64,000 bases of DNA from Lasioglossum baleicum (Eukaryota; Arthropoda; Insecta; Hymenoptera; Halictidae), in assembly GCF_051020765.1 (NCBI RefSeq), contig NW_027469212.1, forward strand, positions 62,001 through 126,000. The letters are read 5' to 3'. Below the pieces are notes generated by a model. The model was not told where the DNA came from and searched no databases. It worked only from the letters and a program-made list of their open reading frames with translations. Both the position numbers and the translations under genes were made by a program. Each line of letters starts with the position of its first letter. Position 1 is the stretch's first letter. This document shows positions 16,246 through 31,421 of the stretch, in pieces.

Positions 16246-19200
16246 TACCGCATAGCGCATAACGCATAACGCTTAACGATTAACGCATAACGCATAACGC
16301 ATATCGCATAACGCTTAACGCATTACGCATAACGCGTAACGCATAACGCATAACGCATAACGCATAACGCATAACGCATAACGCGTAACGCGTAACGCAT
16401 AACGCATAACGCATAACGCGTAACGCATAGCTCATAACGCATAACGCATAACGCATAACGCATAACGCATAACGCATAACGCATAACGCATAACGCATAA
16501 CGCATAACGCATAACGCATAACGCATAACGCATAACGCATAACGCATAACGCATAACGCATAACGCATAACGCATAACGCATAACGCATAACGCATAACG
16601 CATAACGCATAACGCATAACGCATAACGCATAACGCATAACGCATAACGCATAACGCATAACGCATAACGCATAACGCAAAACGCATAACGCATAACGCA
16701 TAACGCATAACGCATATCGCATGACGCTTAACGCATAACGCATAACGCATAACGGATAACGCTTGACGCATAACGCATAACGCATAACGCATAACGCATA
16801 ACGCATAACGCATAACGCATAACGCATAACGCATAACGCATAACGCATAACGCATAACGCATAACGCATAACGCATAACGCATAACGCATAACGCATAAC
16901 GCATAACGCACAACGCATAACGCATAACGCATAACGCATAACGCATAACGCATAACGCATAACGCATAACGCATAACGCATAACGCATAACGCATAACGC
17001 ATAACGCATAACGCATGACGCATAACGCATAACGCATAGCCCATAACGCATAACGCACAACGCACAACGCACAACGCACAACGCACAACGCACAACGCAG
17101 AACGCATAACGCATAACGCATAACGCATAACGCATAACGCATAACGCATAACGCATAACGCATAACGAATAACGCATAGCCCATAACGCATAACGCATAA
17201 CGCATAACGCATAACGCATAACGCACAACGCACAACGCATAACGCATAACGCATAACGCATAACGCATAACGCATAACGCATAACGCATAACGCATAACG
17301 CATAACGCATAACGCATAACGCATAACGCATAACGCATAACGCATAACGCATAACGCATAACGCATAACGCATAACGCATAACGCATAACGCATAACGCA
17401 TAACGCATAACGCATAACGCATAACGCATAACGCATAACGCATAACGCATAACGCATAACGCATAACGCATAACGCATAACGCATAACGCATAACGCATA
17501 TCGCATGACGCTTAACGCATAACGCATAACGCATAACGGATAACGCTTGACGCATAACGCATAACGCATAACGCATAACGCATAACGCATAACGCATAAC
17601 GCATAACGCATAACGCATAACGCATAACGCATAACGCATAACGCATAACGCATAACGCACAACGCATAACGCATAACGCATAACGCATAACGCATAACGC
17701 ATAACGCATAACGCATAACGCATAACGCATAACGCATAACGCATAACGCATAACGCATGACGCATAACGCATAACGCATAGCCCATAACGCATAACGCAC
17801 AACGCACAACGCACAACGCACAACGCACAACGCACAACGCAGAACGCATAACGCATAACGCATAACGCATAACGCATAACGCATAACGCATAACGCATAA
17901 CGCATAACGCATAACGCATAACGCATAACGAATAACGCATAGCCCATAACGCATAACGCATAACGCATAACGCATAACGCATAACGCATAACGCATAACG
18001 CACAACGCACAACGCATAACGCATAACGCATAACGCATAACGCATAACGCATAACGCATAACGCATAACGCATAACGCATAACGCATAACGCATAACGCA
18101 TAACGCATAACGCATAACGCATAACGCATAACGCATAACGCATAACGCATAACGCATAACGCATAACGCATAACGCATAACGCATAACGCATAACGCATA
18201 ACGCATAACGCATAACGCATAACGCATAACGCATAACGCATAACGCATAACGCATAACGCATAACGCATAACGCATAACGCATAACGCATAACGCATAAC
18301 GCATAACGCATAACGCATAACGCATAACGCATAACGCATAACGCATAACGCGTAACGCGTAACGCGTAACGCGTAACGCGTAACGCATAACGCATAACGC
18401 ATAACGCATAACGCATAACGCATAACGCATAACGCATAACGCATAACGCATAACGCATTACGCATAACGCATAACGCATAACGCATAACGCATAACGCAT
18501 AACGCATAACGAATAACGCATACCGCATAGCGCATAACGCATAACGCTTAACGATTAACGCATAACGCATAACGCATATCGCATAACGCTTAACGCATTA
18601 CGCATAACGCGTAACGCATAACGCATAACGCATAACGCATAACGCATAACGCATAACGCGTAACGCGTAACGCATAACGCATAACGCATAACGCGTAACG
18701 CATAGCTCATAACGCATAACGCATAACGCATAACGCATAACGCATAACGCATAACGCATAACGCATAACGCATAACGCATAACGCATAACGCATAACGCA
18801 TAACGCATAACGCATAACGCATAACGCATAACGCATAACGCATAACGCATAACGCATAACGCATAACGCATAACGCATAACGCATAACGCATAACGCATA
18901 ACGCATAACGCATAACGCATAACGCATAACGCATAACGCATATCGCATGACGCTTAACGCATAACGCATAACGCATAACGGATAACGCTTGACGCATAAC
19001 GCATAACGCATAACGCATAACGCATAACGCATAACGCATAACGCATAACGCATAACGCATAACGCATAACGCATAACGCATAACGCATAACGCATAACGC
19101 ATAACGCATAACGCATAACGCATAACGCATAACGCATAACGCACAACGCATAACGCATAACGCATAACGCATAACGCATAACGCATAACGCATAACGCAT

Positions 19201-22200
19201 AACGCATAACGCATAACGCATAACGCATAACGCATGACGCATAACGCATAACGCATAGCCCATAACGCATAACGCACAACGCACAACGCACAACGCACAA
19301 CGCACAACGCACAACGCAGAACGCATAACGCATAACGCATAACGCATAACGCATAACGCATAACGCATAACGCATAACGCATAACGCATAACGAATAACG
19401 CATAGCCCATAACGCATAACGCATAACGCATAACGCATAACGCATAACGCACAACGCACAACGCATAACGCATAACGCATAACGCATAACGCATAACGCA
19501 TAACGCATAACGCATAACGCATAACGCATAACGCATAACGCATAACGCATAACGCATAACGCATAACGCATAACGCATAACGCATAACGCATAACGCATA
19601 ACGCATAACGCATAACGCATAACGCATAACGCTTAACGAATAACGCATAACGCATAACGCATAACGCATAACGCATAACGCATAACGCATAACGCATAAC
19701 GCATAACGCATAACGCATAACGCATAACGCATAACGCATAACGCATAACGCATAACGCATAACGCATAACGCATAACGCATAACGCATAACGCATAACGC
19801 ATAACGCATAACGCATAACGCATAACGCATAACGCATAACGCATAACGCATAACGCATAACGCATAACGCATAACGCATAACGCATAACGCATAACGCAT
19901 AACGCATAACGCATAACGCATAACGCATAACGCATAACGCATAACGCATAACGCATAACGCATAACGCATAACGCATAACGCATAACGCATAACGCATAA
20001 CGCGTAACGCGTAACGCGTAACGCGTAACGCGTAACGCGTAACGCATAACGCATAACGCATAACGCATAACGCATAACGCATAACGCATAACGCATTACG
20101 CATAACGCATAACGCATAACGCATAACGCATAACGCATAACGCATAACGAATAACGCATACCGCATAGCGCATAACGCATAACGCTTAACGATTAACGCA
20201 TAACGCATAACGCATATCGCATAACGCTTAACGCATTACGCATAACGCGTAACGCATAACGCATAACGCATAACGCATAACGCATAACGCATAACGCGTA
20301 ACGCGTAACGCATAACGCATAACGCATAACGCGTAACGCATAGCTCATAACGCATAACGCATAACGCATAACGCATAACGCGTAACGCATAACGCATAAC
20401 GCCTAACGCATAACGCATAACGAATAACGCATAACGCATAACGCATAACGCATAACGCATAACGCATAACGCATAACGCATAACGCATAACGCATAACGC
20501 ATAACGCATAACGCATAACGCATAACGCATAACGCATAACGCATAACGCATAACGCATAACGCATAACGCATAACGCATAACGCATAACGCATAACGCAT
20601 AACGCATAACGCATAACGCATAACGCATAACGCATAACGCATAACGCATAACGCATAACGCATAACGCATAACGCATAACGCATAACGCATAACGCATAA
20701 CGCATAACGCATAACGCATAACGCATAACGCATAACGCATAACGCATAACGCATAACGCATAACGCATAACGCATAACGCATAACGCATAACGCATAACG
20801 CATAACGCATAACGCATAACGCATAACGCATAACGCATAACGCATATCGCATAACGCATAACGCATAACGCATAACGAATAACGCATATCGCATAACGCA
20901 TAACGCATAACGCATAACGCATAACGCATAACGCATAACGCATAACGCATAACGCATAACGCATAACGCATAACGCATAACGCATAACGCATAACGCATA
21001 ACGCATAACGCATAACGCATAACGCATTACGCATAACGCATAACGCATAACGCATAACGCATAACGCATAACGAATAACGCATACCGCATAGCGCATAAC
21101 GCATAACGCTTAACGATTAACGCATAACGCATAACGCATATCGCATAACGCTTAACGCATTACGCATAACGCGTAACGCATAACGCATAACGCATAACGC
21201 ATAACGCATAACGCATAACGCATAACGCATAACGCATAACGCATAACGCATAACGCATAACGCATAACGCATAACGCATAACGCATAACGCATAACGCAT
21301 AACGCATAACGCATAACGCATAACGCATAACGCATAACGCATAACGCATAACGCATAACGCATAAAGCATAACGCACAACGCACAACGCACAACGCACAA
21401 CGCACAACGCACAACGCACAACGCATAACGCATAACGCATAACGCATAACGCATAACGCATATCGCATAACGCATAACGCATAACGCATAACGCATAACG
21501 CATAACGCATAACGCATAACGCATAACGCATAACGCATAACGCATAACGCATAACGCATAACGCATAACGCATAACGCATAACGCATAACGCATAACGCA
21601 TAACGCATAACGCATAACGCGTAACGCGTAACGCGTAACGCGTAACGCATAACGCATAACGCATAACGCATAACGCGTAACGCATAGCTCATAACGCATA
21701 ACGCATAACGCGTAACGCATAACGCATAACGCATAACGCATAACGCATAACGCATAACGCATAACGCATAACGCATAACGCATAACGCATAACGCATAAC
21801 GCATAACGCATAACGCATAACGCACAACGCATAACGCATAACGCATAACGCATAACGCATAACGCATAACGCATAACGCATAACGCATAACGCATAACGC
21901 ATGACGCATAACGCATAACGCATAGCCCATAACGCATAACGCACAACGCACAACGCACAACGCACAACGCACAACGCACAACGCACAACGCAGAACGCAT
22001 AACGCATAACGCATAACGCATAACGCATAACGCATAACGCATAACGCATAACGCATAACGCATAACGAATAACGCATAGCCCATAACGCATAACGCATAA
22101 CGCATAACGCATAACGCATAACGCACAACGCACAACGCATAACGCATAACGCATAACGCATAACGCATAACGCATAACGCATAACGCATAACGCATAACG

Positions 22201-25200
22201 CATAACGCATAACGCATAACGCATAACGCATAACGCATAACGCATAACGCATAACGCATAACGCATAACGCATAACGCATAACGCATAACGCATAACGCA
22301 TAACGCATAACGCATAACGCATAACGCATAACGCATAACGCATAACGCTTAACGAATAACGCATAACGCATAACGCATAACGCATAACGCATAACGCATA
22401 ACGCATAACGCATAACGCATAACGCATAACGCATAACGCATAACGCATAACGCATAACGCATAACGCATAACGCATAACGCATAACGCATAACGCATAAC
22501 GCATAACGCATAACGCATAACGCATAACGCATAACGCATAACGCATAACGCATAACGCATAACGCATAACGCATAACGCATAACGCATAACGCATAACGC
22601 ATAACGCATAACGCATAACGCATAACGCATAACGCATAACGCATAACGCATAACGCCTAACGCATAACGCATAACGCATAACGCATAACGCATAACGCAT
22701 AACGCATAACGCGTAACGCGTAACGCGTAACGCGTAACGCGTAACGCATAACGCATAACGCATAACGCATAACGCATAACGCATAACGCATAACGCATTA
22801 CGCATAACGCATAACGCATAACGCATAACGCATAACGCATAACGAATAACGCATACCGCATAGCGCATAACGCATAACGCTTAACGATTAACGCATAACG
22901 CATAACGCATATCGCATAACGCTTAACGCATTACGCATAACGCGTAACGCATAACGCATAACGCATAACGCATAACGCATAACGCATAACGCATAACGCG
23001 TAACGCGTAACGCATAACGCATAACGCATAACGCGTAACGCATAGCTCATAACGCATAACGCATAACGCATAACGCATAACGCGTAACGCATAACGCATA
23101 ACGCATAACGCCTAACGCATAACGCATAACGAATAACGCATAACGCATAACGCATAACGCATAACGCATAACGCATAACGCATAACGCATAACGCATAAC
23201 GCATAACGCATAACGCATAACGCATAACGCATAACGCATAACGCATAACGCATAACGCATAACGCATAACGCATAACGCATAACGCATAACGCATAACGC
23301 ATAACGCATAACGCATAACGCATAACGCATAACGCATAACGCATAACGCATATCGCATAACGCATAACGCATAACGCATAACGAATAACGCATATCGCAT
23401 AACGCATAACGCATAACGCATAACGCATAACGCATAACGCATAACGCATAACGCATAACGCATAACGCATAACGCATAACGCATAACGCATAACGCATTA
23501 CGCATAACGCATAACGCATAACGCATAACGCATAACGCATAACGAATAACGCATACCGCATAGCGCGTAACGCATAACGCTTAACGATTAACGCATAACG
23601 CATAACGCATATCGCATAACGCTTAACGCATTACGCATAACGCGTAACGCATAACGCATAACGCATAACGCATAACGCATAACGCATAAAGCATAACGCA
23701 TAACGCATAACGCATAACGCATAACGCATAACGCATAACGCATAACGCATAACGCATAACGCATAACGCATAACGCATAACGCATAACGCATAACGCATA
23801 ACGCATAACGCATAACGCATAACGCATAACGCATAACGCATAAAGCATACCGCATAGCGCATAACGCATAACGCTTAACGATTAACGCATAACGCATAAC
23901 GCATATCGCATAACGCTTAACGCATTACGCATAACGCGTAACGCATAACGCATAACGCATAACGCATAACGCGTAACGCGTAACGCATAACGCATAACGC
24001 ATAACGCGTAACGCATAGCTCATAACGCATAACGCATAACGCATAACGCATAACGCATAACGCGTAACGCATAACGCATAACGCATAACGCATAACGCAT
24101 AACGAATAACGCATAACGCATAACGCATAACGCATAACGCATAACGCATAACGCATAACGCATAACGCATAACGCGTAACGCATAACGCGTAACGCGTAA
24201 CGCGTAACGCGTAACGCGTAACGCGTAACGCATAACGCATAACGCATAACGCATAACGCGTAACGCATAACGCATAACGCATAACGCATAACGCATAACG
24301 AATAACGCATAACGCATAACGCATAACGCATAACGCATAACGCATAACGCATAACGCATAACGCATAACGCGTAACGCATAACGCATAACGCATAACGCA
24401 TAACGCATAACGCATAACGCATAACGCATAACGCATAACGCATAAAGCATAACGCATAACGCACAACGCACAACGCACAACGCACAACGCACAACGCACA
24501 ACGCACAACGCACAACGCACAACGCATAACGCATAACGCATAACGCATATCGCATAACGCATAACGCATAACGCATAACGCATAACGCATAACGCGTAAC
24601 GCATAACGCATAACGCATAACGCATAACGCATAACGCATAACGCATAACGCATAACGCATAACGCATAACGCATAACGCATAACGCATAACGCATAACGC
24701 ATAACGCATAACGCATAACGCATAACGCATAACGCATAACGCATAACGCATAACGCATAACGCATAACGCATAACGCATAACGCATATCGCATAACGCAT
24801 AACGCATAACGCATAACGAATAACGCATATCGCATAACGCATAACGCATAACGCATAACGCATAACGCATAACGCATAACGCATAACGCATAACGCATAA
24901 CGCATAACGCATAACGCATAACGCATAACGCATAACGCATAACGCATAACGCATAACGCATAACGCATTACGCATAACGCATAACGCATAACGCATAACG
25001 CATAACGCATAACGAATAACGCATACCGCATAGCGCATAACGCATAACGCTTAACGATTAACGCATAACGCATAACGCATATCGCATAACGCTTAACGCA
25101 TTACGCATAACGCGTAACGCATAACGCATAACGCATAACGCATAACGCATAACGCATAACGCATAACGCATAACGCATAACGCATAACGCATAACGCATA

Positions 25201-28200
25201 ACGCATAACGCATAACGCATAACGCATAACGCATAACGCATAACGCATAACGCATAACGCATAACGCATAACGCATAACGCATAACGCATAACGCATAAC
25301 GCATAACGCATAACGCATAACGCATAACGCATAACGCATAACGCATAACGCATAACGCATAAAGCATAACGCACAACGCACAACGCACAACGCACAACGC
25401 ACAACGCACAACGCACAACGCACAACGCACAACGCACAACGCATAACGCATAACGCATAACGCATAACGCATATCGCATAACGCATAACGCATAACGCAT
25501 AACGCATAACGCATAACGCATAACGAATAACGCATACCGCATAGCGCATAACGCATAACGCTTAACGATTAACGCATAACGCATAACGCATATCGCATAA
25601 CGCTTAACGCATTACGCATAACGCGTAACGCATAACGCATAACGCATAACGCATAACGCATAACGCATAACGCGTAACGCGTAACGCATAACGCATAACG
25701 CATAACGCGTAACGCATAGCTCATAACGCATAACGCATAACGCATAACGCATAACGCGTAACGCATAACGCATAACGCATAACGCATAACGAATAACGCA
25801 TAACGCATAACGCATAACGCATAACGCATAACGCATAACGCATAACGCATAACGCATAACGCATAACGCATAACGCATAACGCATAACGCATAACGCATA
25901 ACGCATAAGGCATAACGCATAACGCATAACGCATAACGCATAACGCATAACGCATAACGCATAACGCATAACGCATAACGCATAACGCATAACGCATAAC
26001 GCATAACGCATAACGCATAACGCATAACGCATAACGCATAACGCATAACGCATAACGCATAACGCATAACGCATAACGCATAACGCATAACGCATAACGC
26101 ATAACGCATAACGCATAACGCATAACGCATAACGCATAACGCATAACGCATAACGCATAACGCATAACGCATAACGCATAACGCATAACGCATAACGCAT
26201 AACGCATAACGCATAACGCATAACGCATAACGCATAACGCATAACGCATAACGCATATCGCATAACGCATAACGCATAACGCATAACGAATAACGCATAT
26301 CGCATAACGCATAACGCATAACGCATAACGCATAACGCATAACGCATAACGCATAACGCATAACGCATAACGCATAACGCATAACGCATAACGCATAACG
26401 CATTACGCATAACGCATAACGCATAACGCATAACGCATAACGCATAACGAATAACGCATACCGCATAGCGCGTAACGCATAACGCTTAACGATTAACGCA
26501 TAACGCATAACGCATATCGCATAACGCTTAACGCATTACGCATAACGCGTAACGCATAACGCATAACGCATAACGCATAACGCATAACGCATAACGCATA
26601 AAGCATAACGCATAACGCATAACGCATAACGCATAACGCATAACGCATAACGCATAACGCATAACGCATAACGCATAACGCATAACGCATAACGCATAAC
26701 GCATAACGCATAACGCATAACGCATAAAGCATACCGCATAGCGCATAACGCATAACGCTTAACGATTAACGCATAACGCATAACGCATATCGCATAACGC
26801 TTAACGCATTACGCATAACGCGTAACGCATATCGCATAACGCATAACGCATAACGCATAACGCGTAACGCGTAACGCATAACGCATAACGCATAACGCGT
26901 AACGCATAGCTCATAACGCATAACGCATAACGCATAACGCATAACGCGTAACGCATAACGCATAACGCATAACGCATAACGCATAACGAATAACGCATAA
27001 CGCATAACGCATAACGCATAACGCATAACGCATAACGCATAACGCATAACGCATAACGCATAACGCATAACGCATAACGCATAACGCATAACGCATAACG
27101 CATAACGCATAACGCATAACGCATAACGCGTAACGCATAACGCGTAACGCGTAACGCGTAACGCGTAACGCATAACGCATAACGCATAACGCATAACGCA
27201 TAACGCATAACGCATAAAGCATAACGCATAACGCACAACGCACAACGCACAACGCACAACGCACAACGCACAACGCATAACGCATAACGCATAACGCATT
27301 ACGCATAACGCATAACGCATAACGCATAACGCATAACGCATAACGAATAACGCATACCGCATAGCGCATAACGCATAACGCTTAACGATTAACGCATAAC
27401 GCATAACGCATATCGCATAACGCTTAACGCATTACGCATAACGCATAAAGCATAACGCATAACGCACAACGCACAACGCACAACGCACAACGCACAACGC
27501 ACAACGCACAACGCACAACGCACAACGCATAACGCATAACGCATAACGCATATCGCATAACGCATAACGCATAACGCATAACGCATAACGCATAACGCAT
27601 AACGCGTAACGCATAACGCATAACGCATAACGCATAACGCATAACGCATAACGCATAACGCATAACGCATAACGCATAACGCATAACGCATAACGCATAA
27701 CGCATAACGCATAACGCATAACGCATAACGCATAACGCATAACGCATAACGCATAACGCATAACGCATAACGCATAACGCATATCGCATAACGCATAACG
27801 CATAACGCATAACGAATAACGCATATCGCATAACGCATAACGCATAACGCATAACGCATAACGCATAACGCATAACGCATAACGCATAACGCATAACGCA
27901 TAACGCATAACGCATAACGCATAACGCATAACGCATAACGCATAACGCATAACGCATAACGCATTACGCATAACGCATAACGCATAACGCATAACGCATA
28001 ACGCATAACGAATAACGCATACCGCATAGCGCATAACGCATAACGCTTAACGATTAACGCATAACGCATAACGCATATCGCATAACGCTTAACGCATTAC
28101 GCATAACGCGTAACGCATAACGCATAACGCATAACGCATAACGCATAACGCATAACGCATAACGCATAACGCATAACGCATAACGCATAACGCATAACGC

Positions 28201-30140
28201 ATAACGCATAACGCATAACGCATAACGCATAACGCATAACGCATAACGCATAACGCATAACGCATAACGCATAACGCATAACGCATAACGCATAACGCAT
28301 AACGCATAACGCATAACGCATAAAGCATAACGCACAACGCACAACGCACAACGCACAACGCACAACGCACAACGCACAACGCACAACGCACAACGCACAA
28401 CGCATAACGCATAACGCATAACGCATAACGCATATCGCATAACGCATAACGCATAACGCATAACGCATAACGCATAACGCATAACGAATAACGCATACCG
28501 CATAGCGCATAACGCATAACGCTTAACGATTAACGCATAACGCATAACGCATATCGCATAACGCTTAACGCATTACGCATAACGCGTAACGCATAACGCA
28601 TAACGCATAACGCATAACGCATAACGCGTAACGCGTAACGCATAACGCATAACGCATAACGCGTAACGCATAGCTCATAACGCATAACGCATAACGCATA
28701 ACGCATAACGCGTAACGCATAACGCATAACGCATAACGCATAACGAATAACGCATAACGCATAACGCATAACGCATAACGCATAACGCATAACGCATAAC
28801 GCATAACGCATAACGCATAACGCATAACGCATAACGCATAACGCATAACGCATAACGCATAAGGCATAACGCATAACGCATAACGCATAACGCATAACGC
28901 ATAACGCATAACGCATAACGCATAACGCATAACGCATAACGCATAACGCATAACGCATAACGCATAACGCATAACGCATAACGCATAACGCATAACGCAT
29001 AACGCATAACGCATAACGCATAACGCATAACGCATAACGCATAACGCATAACGCATAACGCATAACGCATAACGCATAACGCATAACGCATAACGCATAA
29101 CGCATAACGCATAACGCATAACGCATAACGCATAACGCATAACGCATAACGCATAACGCATAACGCATAACGCATATCGCATAACGCATAACGCATAACG
29201 CATAACGAATAACGCATATCGCATAACGCATAACGCATAACGCATAACGCATAACGCATAACGCATAACGCATAACGCATAACGCATAACGCATAACGCA
29301 TAACGCATAACGCATAACGCATTACGCATAACGCATAACGCATAACGCATAACGCATAACGCATAACGAATAACGCATACCGCATAGCGCGTAACGCATA
29401 ACGCTTAACGATTAACGCATAACGCATAACGCATATCGCATAACGCTTAACGCATTACGCATAACGCGTAACGCATAACGCATAACGCATAACGCATAAC
29501 GCATAACGCATAACGCATAAAGCATAACGCATAACGCATAACGCATAACGCATAACGCATAACGCATAACGCATAACGCATAACGCATAACGCATAACGC
29601 ATAACGCATAACGCATAACGCATAACGCATAACGCATAACGCATAAAGCATACCGCATAGCGCATAACGCATAACGCTTAACGATTAACGCATAACGCAT
29701 AACGCATATCGCATAACGCTTAACGCATTACGCATAACGCGTAACGCATATCGCATAACGCATAACGCATAACGCATAACGCGTAACGCGTAACGCATAA
29801 CGCATAACGCATAACGCGTAACGCATAGCTCATAACGCATAACGCATAACGCATAACGCATAACGCGTAACGCATAACGCATAACGCATAACGCATAACG
29901 CATAACGAATAACGCATAACGCATAACGCATAACGCATAACGCATAACGCATAACGCATAACGCATAACGCATAACGCATAACGCATAACGCATAACGCA
30001 TAACGCATAACGCATAACGCATAACGCATAACGCATAACGCATAACGCATAACGCGTAACGCATAACGCGTAACGCGTAACGCGTAACGCGTAACGCGTA
30101 ACGCATAACGCATAACGCATAACGCATAACGCATAACGCA

Positions 30141-30252
30141 CAACGCACAACGCACAACGCACAACGCACAACGCACAACGCACAACGCACAACGCACAAC
30201 GCACAACGCACAACGCACAACGCACAACGCACAACGCACAACGCACAACGCA
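30141..30252. repeat. Run of 16 CAACGCA variant monomers
   Basis: Sixteen consecutive caacgca units (112 bp) replace the usual taacgca. Elsewhere the same variant occurs in runs of about 2 to 11. This is the longest run I found in the window and it lies in the part of subarray B (29.7-31.4 kb) where this variant is most expanded. Confidence 0.9.
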
Positions 30253-30490
30253 TAACGCATAACGCATAACGCATATCGCATAACGCATAACGCATAACGC
30301 ATAACGCATAACGCATAACGCATAACGCATAACGCATAACGCATAACGCATAACGCATAACGCATAACGCATAACGCATAACGCATAACGCATAACGCAT
30401 AACGCATAACGCATAACGCATAACGCATAACGCATAACGCATAACGCATAACGCATAACGCATAACGCATAAAGCATAACGCATAACGCA

Positions 30491-30595
30491 CAACGCACAA
30501 CGCACAACGCACAACGCACAACGCACAACGCACAACGCACAACGCACAACGCACAACGCACAACGCACAACGCACAACGCACAACGCACAACGCA
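30491..30595. repeat. Run of 15 CAACGCA variant monomers
   Basis: Fifteen consecutive caacgca units (105 bp), preceded by an ataaagc variant and two standard monomers. A similar lead-in precedes other runs of this variant, so the run seems to have lengthened within a conserved context. Confidence 0.9.
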
Positions 30596-30763
30596 TAACG
30601 CATAACGCATAACGCATATCGCATAACGCATAACGCATAACGCATAACGCATAACGCATAACGCATAACGCATAACGCATAACGCATAACGCATAACGCA
30701 TAACGCATAACGCATAACGCATAACGCATAACGCATAACGCATAAAGCATAACGCATAACGCA

Positions 30764-30833
30764 CAACGCACAACGCACAACGCACAACGCACAACGCACA
30801 ACGCACAACGCACAACGCACAACGCACAACGCA
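30764..30833. repeat. Run of 10 CAACGCA variant monomers
   Basis: Ten consecutive caacgca units (70 bp) after the same ataaagc lead-in as the 15-unit run about 270 bp upstream. The pair looks like a local duplication with a change in run length. Confidence 0.88.
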
Positions 30834-31421
30834 TAACGCATAACGCATAACGCATATCGCATAACGCATAACGCATAACGCATAACGCATAACGCATAAC
30901 GCATAACGCATAACGCATAACGCATAACGCATAACGCATAACGCATAACGCATAACGCATAACGCATAACGCATAACGCATAACGCATAACGCATAACGC
31001 ATAACGCATAACGCATAACGCATAACGCATAACGCATAACGCATAACGCATAACGCATAACGCATAACGCATAACGCATAACGCATAACGCATAACGCAT
31101 AACGCATAACGCATAACGCATAACGCATAACGCATAACGCATAACGCACAACGCACAACGCATAACGCATAACGCATAACGCATATCGCATAACGCATAA
31201 CGCATAACGCATAACGCATAACGCATAACGCATAACGCATAACGCATAACGCATAACGCATAACGCATAACGCATAACGCATAACGCATAACGCATAACG
31301 CATAACGCATAACGCATAACGCATAACGCACAACGCACAACGCACAACGCACAACGCACAACGCACAACGCACAACGCACAACGCACAACGCATAACGCA
31401 TAACGCATAACGCATATCGCA

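Larger units (their letters stand above)
16246..31421. repeat. Satellite subarray B (HOR family with taccgcatagcgc marker)
   Basis: The marker taccgcatagcgc, followed within about 30 bp by cttaacgattaacg and then an atatcgc / cttaacgcattacg group, starts at 16246, 18521, 20159, 21083, 22854, 23554, 23848, 25024, 25535, 26459, 26732, 27355, 28020, 28496, 29378 and 29651, with the next at 31422. Every interval is an exact multiple of 7, so 15,176 bp pass without a net register change. A marker variant with an extra gtaacgc unit (agcgcgtaacgc) at 23554, 26459 and 29378 is each time followed by a short 294- or 273-bp unit, giving a super-unit of 2905 and 2919 bp. Subarray A markers still occur at 16718, 17502 and 18944, so the two families interleave at the left edge. 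Confidence 0.8.
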
